A stretch of 64,000 bases of DNA from Saccharopolyspora oryzae (GCF_027853915.1 NZ_JAQGLA010000005.1:1-64000); one strand, 5' to 3'; numbered from the stretch's first letter, positions 24,741 to 38,015 are shown. Made by a program: numbers and translations. The notes: generated by a model not told the origin, from the letters alone.

Positions 24741-25628
24741 TCAGCGCCCGTTCCTGCGCAGCACGGAGACTGCGCTGGCTGTGGCGTACCCGCGCCACTC
24801 CAGGGACGCGGCGTCCGAGTAGCTGGTGAAGTCCACCGCCCACCCGCCGTCCTGGAGCTGCCCCCGCTCCAGCCGGTCGAGGTCCGCGGAGACCGCTTCG
24901 GGGTCGAGCAGGTCGCGGACCGGGCGTCCGGGTTCGGGCGCGTAGTCGAGGAGGTGGAGCGTCTCGCCCTCCGCTCCGCCGACGACGGCGACCGCTCCGT
25001 CGGCCGGGACGAACCGACCGAGGTGGTCGAGCAGTTCGCGGGCCTCCGGGTGGGTCTCGGAGACGATGTCGAGGAGCTGGAGCGCGAAGGAGAGGACGTA
25101 GGCGAAGGGGGCCTCGTCGATCCGCCGGACCGCGTCGAAGCAGTACCGCATCGCCGTTTTCAGCCACGGGTGGTCGCGGATGGACTCGTCCCAGCGCGCG
25201 GCGCGGTGCGCCTGAGCCGCCACCGCGGCGGTGATCTGCAGCGACGACTCCGCCGGGTCCGCCTGGACCCAGAACGGAGCGCACGCTGCGGGGTCGCTGA
25301 TCGGCAGCGCGAAGGGCAGGCCGCCGTCGGCGAGCGTCACCGCGTTCAGCCAGTCGAGGAGCGCCGTGGTGTGCGGGGAGCCCGCTTCAGCGTCCGCGAG
25401 CGCTTCGAACGCGTGCAACGCTCCTCCGGGCTGGCTCTCCGGCGCGCGGAGGTCCGGTTCGAGCCCCCATCCGTAGCCGCCGTCCGGATTCCGGTAGGCG
25501 TCCAGCCCTCGGACGATCGCCTGCCGAGCGGCATCGCCGCCGGTGGTCAGGACGTCGAAACGCCGCCGGTCGAGGATTCTCGCGTGCGAGGTCATGAACG
25601 TCCTCGCACGTCCCAGGTCGATGCTCAT
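24741..25628 (-). CDS. Prenyltransferase/squalene-oxidase-like alpha-alpha barrel protein
   Basis: 295 residues from an ATG. Repeats of the cyclase/prenyltransferase toroid are visible: ARQAIVRGLDAYRNPDGGYGWGLEPDL, TALLDWLNAVTLADGGLPFAL, and LDRLERGQLQDGGWAVDFTSYSDAASLEWRGYATASAVSVL. No DxDD or QxxDxxW squalene-cyclase catalytic motif is present, so it is probably not an active terpene cyclase. It starts 12 bp downstream of the AraC-type regulator and is likely its operon partner. Confidence 0.75.
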   Translation of the reverse strand: MSIDLGRARTFMTSHARILDRRRFDVLTTGGDAARQAIVRGLDAYRNPDGGYGWGLEPDLRAPESQPGGALHAFEALADAEAGSPHTTALLDWLNAVTLADGGLPFALPISDPAACAPFWVQADPAESSLQITAAVAAQAHRAARWDESIRDHPWLKTAMRYCFDAVRRIDEAPFAYVLSFALQLLDIVSETHPEARELLDHLGRFVPADGAVAVVGGAEGETLHLLDYAPEPGRPVRDLLDPEAVSADLDRLERGQLQDGGWAVDFTSYSDAASLEWRGYATASAVSVLRRNGR

Positions 25629-25640
25629 GCGAGGAGCCTG

Positions 25641-26348
25641 CTACCCGGCGGCCCGGCCCGGCTTGGACGAATCGGCCACGAGCTCAGCGGGGGTCCGCCC
25701 CGCGAGCCGCTTGGCCTCGCGGTTGAAGTGGGCCTGGTCGACGTAGCCCGCGGTCGCGGCGGCAACGCTCAACGACTGCCCCGATCGCGCGAGGTGGAGT
25801 GCGCGCTGGAAGCGGTGGATCTGCACGAGCGTCTTCGGGCCGTAGCCGAAGAGCCGGTTGCTGAGCCTGCGCAACGACCGCTCCGGGAGTCCGTGGAGGT
25901 CCGCCGTCGCTTGGACGCTCAAGCCGTCGCGAGCTGCTCGGTCCAGCGAGGCTGCGAACCGCAGGGCGGAGGAGTCCGGATCGGCCCTCGCCCACATGTC
26001 GAGGAAGACCTGCTCGAGCGCATCACCGGGGTCGGCCTCGAACGACCGGCGCTTCGGGAGCGCGACGACCTCGGACAGCTCGACCCGCTGGTCGGTCAGC
26101 TCGTGGACGGGCACGCCCAGCAGCGCGTGCGCCACACCCGGGGCGAGCTGGAGACCCCACGTCACCTCGTCCGGTCTGGTCTCCACGACCACCGCACGGG
26201 TGTCGGCCCCCGCCACCACCAGGCGGTTCCGGAACCACATCAGGTCCAGCACGCCGTCGGGGACGACCTGCTTGCGCGGGCCGTCCGGCCGCACGCGCCA
26301 GATCGTCGCCCCGGTCCGGGTGCCGCGCCGTGCCGCGTAGCTCGCCAC
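25641..26348 (-). CDS. AraC-family transcriptional regulator
   Basis: 235 residues from the GTG at 26348, chosen for the GGAGGT ribosome-binding site just upstream; longer in-frame starts add unconserved residues. The N-terminal part (RPDGPRKQVVPDGVLDLMWFRNRLVVAGADT...) fits the sensor region of GlxA/DUF6597-type regulators. The C-terminus carries two helix-turn-helices: LSVQATADLHGLPERSLRRLSNRLFGYGPKTLVQIHRFQRAL and LSVAAATAGYVDQAHFNREAKRLAGRTPAEL. It probably controls itself and the downstream cyclase-fold gene. Confidence 0.88.
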   Translation of the reverse strand: MASYAARRGTRTGATIWRVRPDGPRKQVVPDGVLDLMWFRNRLVVAGADTRAVVVETRPDEVTWGLQLAPGVAHALLGVPVHELTDQRVELSEVVALPKRRSFEADPGDALEQVFLDMWARADPDSSALRFAASLDRAARDGLSVQATADLHGLPERSLRRLSNRLFGYGPKTLVQIHRFQRALHLARSGQSLSVAAATAGYVDQAHFNREAKRLAGRTPAELVADSSKPGRAAG

Positions 26349-26535
26349 GCCGGTCCACCTCCATCCCGAGCGCCCATCGCAGGGCCGCGCCTCCCGCGGG
26401 GATTGCGCTCGGGAGTGTCGCAGATCACCGGCCGCGTGGCCGAAGTACTCCGAACGGCTGGAATCATGGAGTGAAACGGACATATTTCCGATCACCGTTC
26501 CGCTATTGCCGCGACCCCGACACGGAGCCGCTCGA

Positions 26536-27267
26536 ATGGATCTGACGACGCAAGCCGCCACCTCCGCCGAACCGACCGGCTTCACCGCTTGGGTGATCTC
26601 CGTGATGGAAGCGCTCGGCGGCCCCGGTGCCGGGGCCATCGTCGCGCTGGAGAACCTGTTCCCACCGATCCCGTCCGAGGTGATCCTGCCGCTGGCCGGG
26701 TTCGCAGCCAGCCAGGGCGAGATGACGATCTTCAGCGCGGTCCTGTGGACCACGCTCGGCTCGCTGATCGGCGCGCTCGCGCTCTACGGCATCGGCGCCA
26801 CGCTGGGCCGCGACCGCACCCGCGCCATCGCCGCGAAGCTCCCGCTGGTCAAGATCGCCGACATCGACCGGACCGAGGCGTGGTTCGCCAAGCACGGGGT
26901 CAAGGCGGTGTTCTTCGGCCGCATGATCCCGCTGTTCCGCAGCTTCATCTCGCTACCGGCCGGCGTCGAACGCATGCGCCTGAGCACGTTCGCCCTGTTC
27001 ACCACCCTCGGCAGCCTGATCTGGAACACGGTCTTCGTGATCGCGGGCTACCTCCTCGGCGAGAGCTGGTACCTCGTCGAGCAGTACGCGGGCCTCTTCT
27101 CCAAGGCGGTCCTGGTCCTGGCGGTCCTGGCGGTGATCGCCTTCGTGGCGGTCCGCATCCGCAACAACCGCCGCGAACCCGAGGCGGCGGCCGAGGAAGC
27201 CCCCACGGTCCAGTTCGCCCGGATCTCCGCAGAAGCCCCCACCGAGAAGATCCACCGCCTGCGCTGA
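26536..27267 (+). CDS. DedA/SNARE-associated family membrane protein
   Basis: 243 residues from the ATG at 26536, with GGAG about 9 bp upstream; an in-frame TTG 30 bp earlier is less likely. Family hallmarks: LENLFPPIPSEVILPLAGF near the N-terminus, a re-entrant/hydrophobic segment (GSLIGALALYGIG), and the FFGRMIPLFRSFISLPAGVERM motif with the conserved Arg. DedA proteins are thought to flip lipid carriers such as undecaprenyl phosphate or phosphatidylethanolamine. The C-terminal tail is long, acidic and probably cytoplasmic (EPEAAAEEAPTVQFARISAEAPTEKIHRLR). Confidence 0.9.
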   Translation: MDLTTQAATSAEPTGFTAWVISVMEALGGPGAGAIVALENLFPPIPSEVILPLAGFAASQGEMTIFSAVLWTTLGSLIGALALYGIGATLGRDRTRAIAAKLPLVKIADIDRTEAWFAKHGVKAVFFGRMIPLFRSFISLPAGVERMRLSTFALFTTLGSLIWNTVFVIAGYLLGESWYLVEQYAGLFSKAVLVLAVLAVIAFVAVRIRNNRREPEAAAEEAPTVQFARISAEAPTEKIHRLR

Positions 27268-27292
27268 CCGGCGAAGCCCCCGACGGCATGCG

Positions 27293-27326
27293 GAAGGCCC
27301 CGCTCCCTGGTGGGGGCGGGGCCTTC
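27293..27326. terminator. Bidirectional hairpin between dedA and clpC
   Basis: 11-bp perfect arms (GAAGGCCCCGC / GCGGGGCCTTC; 27293-27303 and 27316-27326) lie between two convergent genes. It likely terminates both. Confidence 0.75.
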
Positions 27327-27340
27327 TGCGTGCAGTCGGA

Positions 27341-29890
<2,550 letters not shown>

Positions 29891-30111
29891 TCGCACTCCC
29901 TGACTGCTGCGCCGGCGGTCTCGTTGGCGGGACACGGCTCCTGCATCGCCGATGCCCACGACGGGTTCAGCACTCTTGAGGACCACTGTAGTAGTCCCAC
30001 CCGGTCGCGGTCCGTGCCCGCTACGGCCTGCTGCCCACATTCTTGTCCGGCACCCCGACCAACGGCTCGCTGGCCTGCGGGATTCCCGTTTTCGACCGAT
30101 CGGATGGATGT

Positions 30112-30128
30112 GTCCGCTGAGCGCGAAC
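30112..30128. promoter_or_regulatory. Candidate ClgR operator upstream of clpC
   Basis: GTCCGCTGAGCGCGAAC closely matches the ClgR dyad (CGCYNANRGCG core, one mismatch; flanks GT...AAC). It lies about 222 bp upstream of clpC on the coding-strand side. ClgR activates clp genes in actinobacteria. The match is by eye; distance to the promoter is unknown. Confidence 0.4.
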
Positions 30129-30136
30129 ACGCATGT

Positions 30137-30162
30137 CGGAGAGCCGTCCGGCTAGCTCTCCG
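30137..30162 (-). terminator. Hairpin after the siderophore ATPase gene
   Basis: 8-bp perfect arms (CGGAGAGC / GCTCTCCG) with a 10-nt loop, starting 6 bp downstream of the fecE-like stop. It would separate the iron-import operon from clpC. Confidence 0.6.
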
Positions 30163-30168
30163 TAGCGG

Positions 30169-31023
<855 letters not shown>

Positions 31024-31162
31024 ACCCTGTCCCGCCTCTCCGCGATTTTCAGTGGTGGTTGCGTTCGGGAGTGATCTTGCGTTTTGGGGGCTTCTCGTGG
31101 CTGGGTTGCATCACGGTCCCCTGAGGTGCGGTTGAGCAGGGCTCGGGTTGGCATAAGAGGTG

Positions 31163-32245
31163 TCATGCACGAACCTCCCGGTAACGACGGACGAGCAGGT
31201 AGATCAGGTACGGCGCACCCAAGATTGCGGTGACGATGCCGACGGGCAGCTCCAGGGTGCCGAACGCGGTCCGCGAGATCACGTCCGCGCCGACCACCAG
31301 CGCGGCCCCGAACACCATCGAGGCGACCAGCGGCGGGCGCGAGGAGTGCGCCAGGCGAAGCGCGATCTGCGGCGTGGCCAGCGCGACGAACTGGATCGGC
31401 CCGGCAGCCGCGGTCGCGACCGAGGCGAGCACCACCGCGGCCAGCAGCAGCAGGCCGCGCGACAGGTCCGCGCGCACGCCGAGCCCGCGCACGGTGTCGT
31501 CGTCGTACTGCAGCGCGCCGAGCGCGTGCGAACCGGCCAGGACCAGCGGGACCAGCACGACCAGCGCGATCGCCGTGGGCACCACGTGCTCCCAGCCGCG
31601 CGCGTTGAGGCTGCCGGTCAGCCACACCAGCGCCCGGCCCGCCTCGTTGACGTCGCCGACGGTCAGCAGCCAGTAGGTGGTGTTGCCGGCCAGGGCACTG
31701 ACCCCGACGCCGACCAGCACCAACCGGTAGGAGTCCACGCCGCGCCGGTTGGACAGCGCGTAGACCGCCAAGCCGGTGAGCAGCCCGCCCGCGAGCGCGA
31801 CGAGCGGGAGGCCGTAGTCGGCCAGCGCGCCGGCGAGGCTGCCCGCGGTGCCGCCGAGCACGATCACCACGGTCGCCGCGGTGCCCGCGCCCGCGGTGAT
31901 GCCGAGCATGTCCGGGCTGGCCAGCGGGTTGCGGGCGAGGGTCTGCATGAGCGCGCCGGACAGGCCCAGCGCGGCGCCGACCAGCAGCGCGGTCAGCGAC
32001 CTGGGCATCCGCAGCTCCCAGACGATGATCTGCTGCGCCCGGTCGCCGTCGCCGACCAGCGTCCGCAGCACCTCGGCCGGGCTGATCTGGTACTCGCCGA
32101 GCCCGACGTTGAGCACGAACACCGCCAGCAGCAGCACCAGCCCGCCGAGCAGCGCCACCAGCGGCCGCCAGCGCAGCACCCCGGAGAACGGGCCGAGCCG
32201 CGCCGGACGCCGCCCGGCGATCGGTCCTTCCACCACCTGGGTCAC
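31163..32245 (-). CDS. Ferric-siderophore ABC permease (FecCD family, second subunit)
   Basis: 360 residues from a GTG that overlaps the preceding permease stop by 4 bp. About ten membrane helices; the FecCD signature region is present (MPRSLTALLVGAALGLSGALMQTLARNPLASPDMLGITAGA) along with IQFVALATPQIALRLAHSSRPPL, the EAA-like coupling loop. It probably forms a heterodimer with the adjacent FecCD subunit. Confidence 0.93.
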   Translation of the reverse strand: MTQVVEGPIAGRRPARLGPFSGVLRWRPLVALLGGLVLLLAVFVLNVGLGEYQISPAEVLRTLVGDGDRAQQIIVWELRMPRSLTALLVGAALGLSGALMQTLARNPLASPDMLGITAGAGTAATVVIVLGGTAGSLAGALADYGLPLVALAGGLLTGLAVYALSNRRGVDSYRLVLVGVGVSALAGNTTYWLLTVGDVNEAGRALVWLTGSLNARGWEHVVPTAIALVVLVPLVLAGSHALGALQYDDDTVRGLGVRADLSRGLLLLAAVVLASVATAAAGPIQFVALATPQIALRLAHSSRPPLVASMVFGAALVVGADVISRTAFGTLELPVGIVTAILGAPYLIYLLVRRYREVRA

Positions 32246-33312
32246 AACCGCACCATCTTCCTGCGGCGCACGAGCGCGATGAAGAACGGGGCGCCGACCA
32301 TCGCCAGCATCACCCCGACCTGCACCTCGGACGGCCGCGCCACGAGGCGCCCGAGCACGTCGGCCAGCAGCACCAGCGAGGCGCCCAGCAGCCCGGCGAA
32401 GGGCAGCAGCCAGCGGTAGTCGGCACCGGTGAAGAACCTGGCCACGTGCGGCACGATCAGCCCGACGAAGCCGATCGGCCCGCAGATCGCAACCGCGCTG
32501 CCGACCAGCACCGCGATCCCCGCGATCCCGGCCCGGCGCGACCACTGCACCCGGTGCCCCAGCGAGCGGGCGACGTCCTCGCCGAGCGACAGCGCGTTCA
32601 GCCCGCTGGCGTTGGTCAGCGCCAGCACGATCCCGACCAGCACGAACGGCAGCACCTGCGGGATCACGGCGGGGTCGTTGACCGCGATCGAACCGACCTT
32701 CCAGAACCGGTAGGTGTCCATCGTCTGCTGGTCGGTGAGCACCAGCGCCGAGGTGATCGCCTGCAGCAGGAAGCTGATCGCGGTACCGGCCAGCGCCAAG
32801 GTCACCGGGGTGGGCCCGCCGCGGCCGAGCGAGCCGATCGCGAACACGGCGAGCGCGCCCAGCACCGCGCCGGCGAAGCCGAACCAGATGAAGCCGAGCA
32901 GCGTCGTGACGCCGAAGGTGTAGACGGCCAGGACCACGGCCAGCGCCGCGCCCTGGGTGATGCCGAGGATGCCGGGGTCGGCGATCGGGTTGCGGGTGTG
33001 GCCCTGCATCAGCGCCCCGGCCAGGCCCAGCGCAGCACCGGCCAGCACGCCGACGACGGTGCGCGGCACCCGGAGCTCGCGGATGATCAGGTCGTTCTCG
33101 GTGCCGGTCGGCGCGAACAGCCCGCTCCACACCTCGCCCAGCGGGATCGTCTTGGCACCGACCACAACGCTGAGCACGCAGCTGACCAGCAGGGCTGCCA
33201 GCAGGACGGCGATGCCGAGGAGCCGACGGCGGCGGCGTTCGCGCATCCGGGCACCGCCCGCGGCGGCCTGGTCGGCCGCGCGTGGACCGTCGACGGCCAA
33301 GCTGCCACTCAC
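32242..33312 (-). CDS. Ferric-siderophore ABC permease (FecCD family, first subunit)
   Basis: 356 residues from a GTG with GGGAG six bases upstream. A charged N-terminal extension (about 1-30) precedes ten or so helices. FecCD motifs: VPRTVVGVLAGAALGLAGALMQGHTRNPIADPGILGITQGAALA and ICGPIGFVGLIVPHVARFFTGADYRWLLP. First gene of the operon and directly downstream of an IdeR/DtxR-like iron box, so expression should rise under iron starvation. No substrate-binding lipoprotein gene is adjacent. Confidence 0.93.
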   Translation of the reverse strand: MSGSLAVDGPRAADQAAAGGARMRERRRRRLLGIAVLLAALLVSCVLSVVVGAKTIPLGEVWSGLFAPTGTENDLIIRELRVPRTVVGVLAGAALGLAGALMQGHTRNPIADPGILGITQGAALAVVLAVYTFGVTTLLGFIWFGFAGAVLGALAVFAIGSLGRGGPTPVTLALAGTAISFLLQAITSALVLTDQQTMDTYRFWKVGSIAVNDPAVIPQVLPFVLVGIVLALTNASGLNALSLGEDVARSLGHRVQWSRRAGIAGIAVLVGSAVAICGPIGFVGLIVPHVARFFTGADYRWLLPFAGLLGASLVLLADVLGRLVARPSEVQVGVMLAMVGAPFFIALVRRRKMVRL

Positions 33313-33348
33313 GTCCCGCTCCCTCGTCCCGGATCACCTGATCGGTAG

Positions 33349-33367
33349 TCAGGTTAGGCGCACCTAA
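33349..33367 (-). promoter_or_regulatory. IdeR/DtxR-type iron box
   Basis: TCAGGTTAGGCGCACCTAA matches the 19-bp IdeR/DtxR consensus TTAGGTTAGGCTAACCTAA at 16 of 19 positions. It lies 37-55 bp upstream of the first FecCD start. Fe(II)-IdeR binding here would repress the importer when iron is plentiful. The match was made by eye against the remembered consensus. Confidence 0.75.
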
Positions 33368-33434
33368 GCTTCTAGCCCAGAGCGGGTCGAGATGTCCGCC
33401 GTCACACCGGCCGGGAGGCGGTCCGCGGGAAAAG

Positions 33435-33467
33435 CCCGCCGAAATGATCATCCCGCTTTTCGGCGGG
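33435..33467. terminator. Hairpin between the iron operon and lsr2 (distal)
   Basis: 10-bp perfect arms CCCGCCGAAA / TTTCGGCGGG with a 13-nt spacer. It is the second of two hairpins downstream of lsr2 and lies upstream of the iron box. Confidence 0.55.
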
Positions 33468-33498
33468 ATTTGCGTTGAATAGCGTTATCCGAACGCAA

Positions 33499-33541
33499 CG
33501 AGGGGCGTTCACCCGGTGCTTTGCCGGGTAAACGCCCCTCG
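33499..33541 (-). terminator. lsr2 terminator hairpin (proximal)
   Basis: 18-bp arms (CGAGGGGCGTTCACCCGG / CCGGGTAAACGCCCCTCG) with one mismatch and a 7-nt loop, extendable with GCAAC/GTTGC flanks. It starts about 45 bp after the lsr2 stop on its strand. Confidence 0.7.
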
Positions 33542-33585
33542 CGTTGCTGAGTGCGGCGCGCCGCGGAAACGAATTCGCTTCTGCG

Positions 33586-33945
33586 TCAGTTCGCCTGGTG
33601 GTACTGCTCGACGATGTCCGCCGGGATACGACCACGGTCGGAGACCTTCAGGCCGCGCTTGCGCGCCCATTCCCGAATGGCCTGGTTCTGCTCGCGATCA
33701 GCACTCGTGGAACCGCCGGCGGCAGCGCGCCCGCCACCAGAACCCGGACGCGGACCCGGCTTCTTGCGACCGCCCGCGCGACGCGCGTTGGAGACGTAGT
33801 TCGCCAGCGCGTCCCGCAGCTCACCGGCATTGTCCGCGGAAAGGTCGATCTGGTACGCCACACCGTCCAAACCGAACTCGACGGTTTCGTCGGCCTGACC
33901 GCCGTCCAGATCGTCGACAAGGGTGACAGTGACCTTCTGCGCCAT
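33586..33945 (-). CDS. lsr2: Lsr2 nucleoid-associated protein (xenogeneic silencer)
   Basis: 119 residues from the ATG at 33945 ([28 protein letters not shown]). The N-terminal dimerisation domain (about 1-60) is followed by a flexible basic/glycine linker ([19 protein letters not shown]) and a C-terminal DNA-binding domain ([30 protein letters not shown]) with the RGR AT-hook-like minor-groove motif. Lsr2 bridges AT-rich DNA and silences acquired genes. The AT-rich palindromic repeats described in this window would be natural binding sites in such a GC-rich genome; that is inference. Confidence 0.95.
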   Translation of the reverse strand: MAQKVTVTLVDDLDGGQADETVEFGLDGVAYQIDLSADNAGELRDALANYVSNARRAGGRKKPGPRPGSGGGRAAAGGSTSADREQNQAIREWARKRGLKVSDRGRIPADIVEQYHQAN

Positions 33946-34131
33946 CTTCGAAGTCCTCCCCGGAAGAGCAAAATGTGCCAGGAACGGGACAGCACGAACT
34001 GCTGGGAGCGGGAACTCCCCCGCGAGTACTCCAAAAGCCGTCACCGAAACATTCTGAGGTCAGGTTAGCGCAGCAACTCCAGCAATGCACTCATCTCAGC
34101 CGGAAAATTCGCCACCGCCACCCTGATCGGG

Positions 34132-35652
34132 TCATTCGGGGCGGACCAGCGGGAACAGGATCGTCTCCCGGATACCGAGGCCGGTCAACGCCATCAACAA
34201 CCGGTCGATACCCATTCCGACGCCACCGCTCGGCGGCATTCCGTACTCGAGCGCGCGCAGAAAGTCCTCGTCGATCGGCATCGCCTCGTCGTCGCCGGCG
34301 GCGGCCAGCGCGGCCTGTTCCTCCAGGCGAGCGCGCTCCACCACCGGGTCGACGAGTTCCGAGTAGCCGGTGGCCAGCTCGAACCCGCGGACGTAGAGGT
34401 CCCACTTCTCCGCCATGCCCGGCTGCTCCCGGTGCTGGCGGGTCAGCGGCGAGGTCTCCACCGGGAAGTCGCGCACGAACGTGGGAGCGGTCAAATGATC
34501 GCCGACCAAGTGCTCCCACAGCTCTTCCACGAGCTTTCCGTGACCGTTCGCCGGATCGGTCTGCAATCCGTGCGAGTCGGCGTGCTTGCGCAGCACCTCG
34601 ACCGGAGTTTCCGGGGTGATCTCCGAATCGAGCGCTTCGGACAGCGAGTCGTACATCCGCAAGGACGTCCACTCACCGGAGAGGTCGTACTCCGTTCCGT
34701 CGAACCAGGTGACGACCTGCGAACCGGTGACCTTCTCCGCCGCTTCCTGGATCACCGCGCGGGTCAGGTCGGCCATGTCGTTGTAATCGGCGTACGCCTG
34801 GTAGAACTCCAACATGGCGAACTCCGGGGAGTGGGAAGAATCACTCCCCTCGTTGCGGAAGTTCCGGTTGATCTCGAAAACCTTCTCGATCCCGCCGACC
34901 ACGCAACGCTTCAGGTACAACTCCGGCGCGATCCGCAGGAACAGATCCATGTCGAAGGCGTTCGAATGCGTCACGAACGGACGAGCCGCGGCACCGCCCT
35001 GCAAGGTCTGCAGCATCGGGGTTTCCACCTCGATGTAACCGCGCCCTTCGAAGGAATCCCGCAACGAGCGCTGCACCGCGGCACGGGTGCGCACGGTCTC
35101 CGCGGCCTGCTTTCGGACGATCAGGTCGACATAGCGCTGCCGAACCCGCATTTCCTCGCCGAGTTCCTTGTGCATGACCGGGAGCGGGCGCAGCGACTTC
35201 GACGCCATTCGCCATTCATCGGCCATCACGGACAACTCGCCGCGGCGGGAGGTGATCACCTCGCCGCGCACGAAGACGAAGTCGCCGAGGTCCACCTCGG
35301 CCTTCCAGGTCGCCAGCGCGTCCTCGCCGACCTGCTTGAGGCTGAGCATCGCCTGCAGCTCGGTGCCGTCGCCCGCCCGCAGCGTGGCGAAGCAGAGCTT
35401 GCCGGTGTTGCGCAGGAACATCACGCGGCCGACGACGCCGACCTGCTCGCCGGTGGCGGTGTCCGGCTCCAGCCCCTGGTGGGCGGCGCGGACCTCGGCC
35501 AGGCCGTGCGTGATGGGCAAGGTCACCGGGTAGGGGTCGATTCCGGCGTCGAGCAAGCGCTCGCGCTTCTCCCGCCGGACCCGCATCTGCTCCGGCAGGT
35601 CGTCGACGCCGTCATCGCTGGTTGCCGGGGGAATGGAACGATCCTCAGTCAC
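34132..35652 (-). CDS. lysS: Lysyl-tRNA synthetase (class II)
   Basis: 506 residues from a GTG at 35652; TTG/GTG codons 6-9 bp earlier are alternatives. An OB-fold anticodon-binding domain (about 65-165) precedes the class II catalytic core: motif 1 in the [14 protein letters not shown] segment, motif 2 in [30 protein letters not shown], and motif 3 near the end, [36 protein letters not shown]. It charges tRNA-Lys. The position between lsr2 and coaX on the same strand matches other actinobacteria. Confidence 0.95.
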   Translation of the reverse strand: MTEDRSIPPATSDDGVDDLPEQMRVRREKRERLLDAGIDPYPVTLPITHGLAEVRAAHQGLEPDTATGEQVGVVGRVMFLRNTGKLCFATLRAGDGTELQAMLSLKQVGEDALATWKAEVDLGDFVFVRGEVITSRRGELSVMADEWRMASKSLRPLPVMHKELGEEMRVRQRYVDLIVRKQAAETVRTRAAVQRSLRDSFEGRGYIEVETPMLQTLQGGAAARPFVTHSNAFDMDLFLRIAPELYLKRCVVGGIEKVFEINRNFRNEGSDSSHSPEFAMLEFYQAYADYNDMADLTRAVIQEAAEKVTGSQVVTWFDGTEYDLSGEWTSLRMYDSLSEALDSEITPETPVEVLRKHADSHGLQTDPANGHGKLVEELWEHLVGDHLTAPTFVRDFPVETSPLTRQHREQPGMAEKWDLYVRGFELATGYSELVDPVVERARLEEQAALAAAGDDEAMPIDEDFLRALEYGMPPSGGVGMGIDRLLMALTGLGIRETILFPLVRPE

Positions 35653-35722
35653 GAGCACCAAGGGTACGGTTCGCGGTTCTCCCCCGGATGAGGAGGGCTC
35701 GTACCGTGCCAGTTCGCGCTTT

Positions 35723-36520
35723 TCAGCCGAAGTTGCGGTCGTAGACCAGGCGGAGCCCCAGCAGGGTCAGGTCCGGGACGTGGTGGGTGATGGTGCTCGA
35801 TTCCGCCACCACCAGCGGCGCCAGACCTCCGGTGGCCAGGACCGTGGTGGGGCCGCCGTGGGTGGCCTCGAGCTCCGCGATGATGCGGCGGACCAGGCCG
35901 TCGACCTGGCCGACGAAGCCGTAGAGGATGCCGGACTGCAGGCATTCCACGGTGTTCTTGCCGATCACCGAGCGCGGGCGGACCAGCTCCACCTTGCGCA
36001 GCTGCGCGGCGCGGGAGGCCAGCGCGTCCAGGGAGATCTCGATGCCGGGCGCGAACGCCCCGCCCAGGAACTCGCCCTTCGCCGAGATCACGTCGATGTT
36101 GGTCGACGTGCCGAAGTCGACCACCACGCAGTTCGTGGCGTGCAGGTGGTGCGCGGCGAGGGTGTTGATCACCCGGTCCGCGCCGACCTCCTTCGGGTTG
36201 TCCACCAGCAGCGGAACCCCGGTGCGCACGCCCGGTTCCACCACCACGCGCGGCACGTCGTTCCAGTACTTGGCGAGCATGACGCGCAGCTCGCGCAGCA
36301 GGGCGGGCACCGTGGACAGCGCCGCGATGCCGGTGATCCGGTCCGCGTGCTCGCCGAGCAGACCGCGCATGGTCAGCGCCATCTCGTCCGCAGTCATCCG
36401 CGGTTCGGTGCGCATCCGCCAGTCGTGGACCAGGCTCGAGGCGATGTCGGGACTCGCCGACTCCACGTCGTAGAGGCCCAGCACGATGTTCGTGTTCCCG
36501 ACGTCGATGGCCAGCAGCAC
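35723..36520 (-). CDS. coaX: Type III pantothenate kinase
   Basis: 265 residues. The N-terminal ASKHA phosphate-binding motif is [18 protein letters not shown] (Asp6). [38 protein letters not shown] and [12 protein letters not shown] complete the actin-like fold. CoaX phosphorylates pantothenate, the first step to CoA, and is not feedback-inhibited by CoA. It lies 34 bp downstream of panD in a pantothenate/CoA cluster. Confidence 0.95.
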   Translation of the reverse strand: MLLAIDVGNTNIVLGLYDVESASPDIASSLVHDWRMRTEPRMTADEMALTMRGLLGEHADRITGIAALSTVPALLRELRVMLAKYWNDVPRVVVEPGVRTGVPLLVDNPKEVGADRVINTLAAHHLHATNCVVVDFGTSTNIDVISAKGEFLGGAFAPGIEISLDALASRAAQLRKVELVRPRSVIGKNTVECLQSGILYGFVGQVDGLVRRIIAELEATHGGPTTVLATGGLAPLVVAESSTITHHVPDLTLLGLRLVYDRNFG

Positions 36521-36554
36521 CGTCTCAGTCCGTTCCTTCCGGGTTCCCGGTCGA

Positions 36555-37031
36555 TCAGTGCTCGGGCTGCTGCAGGAGGGCGTCGAGCTTGGCCGCGTCG
36601 TCGGTCTCGGCGGGCGCCTCCGCCGGAACCGCCGCGCTGATCAGGCCGGAGCCCTCCGGTGCGACGCCCGGCTGGTCGCCGGACTCGAGGATCTTGTTGT
36701 CGGCGTCCACGAAGATCACCTTCGGCCGGATCGAGCGCGCTTCCAGCTCGTCCATCACGCCGTAGGAGATCAGGATCACGAGGTCACCGGGCTCGATCAG
36801 GTGCGCGGCGGCGCCGTTGATGCCGATCACGCCGGACCCGCGCTCACCGGTGATCACGTAGGTCTCCAGGCGGGCGCCGTTGGTGACGTCCACGATCGCC
36901 ACCTGCTCGCCCTCGAGCAGGTCGGCGGCGTCCATCAGGTCGGCGTCCACGGTCACCGAGCCGACGTAGTGCAGGTCGGCCTGGGTCACCGTGGCGCGGT
37001 GGATCTTGGACTTCAACATGGTGCGGAACAT
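36555..37031 (-). CDS. panD: Aspartate 1-decarboxylase (pyruvoyl-dependent)
   Basis: 158 residues from the ATG at 37031, chosen because GGAGG lies 7 bp upstream and [25 protein letters not shown] matches the family N-terminus. The self-cleavage site is the Gly-Ser in [14 protein letters not shown]; the serine becomes the pyruvoyl cofactor. It makes beta-alanine for pantothenate. The C-terminal tail (about 125-158) is longer and acidic compared with short bacterial forms. It sits between panC and coaX. Confidence 0.95.
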   Translation of the reverse strand: MFRTMLKSKIHRATVTQADLHYVGSVTVDADLMDAADLLEGEQVAIVDVTNGARLETYVITGERGSGVIGINGAAAHLIEPGDLVILISYGVMDELEARSIRPKVIFVDADNKILESGDQPGVAPEGSGLISAAVPAEAPAETDDAAKLDALLQQPEH

Positions 37032-37109
37032 CGCAGAACCTCCTACTGCCGATACCGCATCGTCCCGACGTATCTTGCGCGATGCCGAGGCACCCGCGCC
37101 GTCGGCCTG

Positions 37110-38015
37110 TCAGTTCTGCTTGTTCAGCAGCACCAGCGCGTTGTCGATCAGCCTGGTGGTGCCGACGCGGGCCGCCACCAGCAGCCGCGCCTCGCCCTCG
37201 TCCGGGACCGGGCCGAGCTCGGTGCCGCGCAGCTCCAGGTAGTCGAGCTCCACCGACGGCTCGGTGGCCAGGACCTCGCGCGCGGCCTGCAGCACCGCGT
37301 CGGGCCCGTTGGAAGCGGCGAACGTCGCGGCGGTCAGGGCCGCCGAGATCACCAGCGCGGCGTCGCGCTGCTCGTCGCTGAGGTAGGCGTTGCGGGAGGA
37401 CAGCGCCAGGCCGTCCGCTTCCCGCACGGTGGGGATGCCCTGGATCAGTGGTTCCAGGTTCAGCTCGCGCGCCATCCGGCGGATCAGCACCAGCTGCTGG
37501 TAGTCCTTCTCGCCGAAGAACGCGATGTCCGGGCGCACGATGTTGAGCAGCTTCAGGACCACGGTGAGCATGCCGTCGAAGTGCCCCGGCCGGGCGGCGC
37601 CCTCCAGCTCCTCGCCGAGCGGTCCGGAGTGGACGGTGATCTGCGGGTCGTCGCCGTACATCGTCTCGACCGACGGCGCGAAGACCAGCTCGACCCCGGC
37701 CTCCCGGCACAGCGCCAGGTCGTTGTCGAAGCTGCGCGGGTAGCGGTCGAAGTCCTCGTTCGGGCCGAACTGCAGCGGGTTCACGAAGATCGACACGACC
37801 ACCACGCCGTTGATGTCGCGGCGGGCCCGCTCGATCAGCTCCATGTGCCCGCGGTGCAGCGCGCCCATCGTCGGCACCAGGTAGACCGTGCGGCCGGTGG
37901 CGCGCAGCGCGCGGGTGACCCGTGTCAGGTCGGCGGGCTCGCGGTGCACGGTCAGCGCGCCGCGTTCGAAACCTGCGTTCATCACGACTCCATCGTTCTC
38001 GCTCGCCGTGATCAC
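37110..38015 (-). CDS. panC: Pantothenate synthetase
   Basis: 301 residues from a GTG at 38015 that overlaps the upstream DUF2520 gene stop by 4 bp; an internal ATG (MNAGFERG) is an alternative. Motifs: [15 protein letters not shown] (HxGH nucleotide loop), [39 protein letters not shown] and [15 protein letters not shown]. It joins pantoate and beta-alanine using ATP. It lies 78 bp before panD. Confidence 0.95.
   Translation of the reverse strand: MITASENDGVVMNAGFERGALTVHREPADLTRVTRALRATGRTVYLVPTMGALHRGHMELIERARRDINGVVVVSIFVNPLQFGPNEDFDRYPRSFDNDLALCREAGVELVFAPSVETMYGDDPQITVHSGPLGEELEGAARPGHFDGMLTVVLKLLNIVRPDIAFFGEKDYQQLVLIRRMARELNLEPLIQGIPTVREADGLALSSRNAYLSDEQRDAALVISAALTAATFAASNGPDAVLQAAREVLATEPSVELDYLELRGTELGPVPDEGEARLLVAARVGTTRLIDNALVLLNKQN

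Noticed and set aside
26349-26753. Longer N-terminus for the AraC-type regulator
   Set aside because: The extra 135 residues overlap the divergent dedA gene, look non-coding, and the GTG at 26348 has a good ribosome-binding site.
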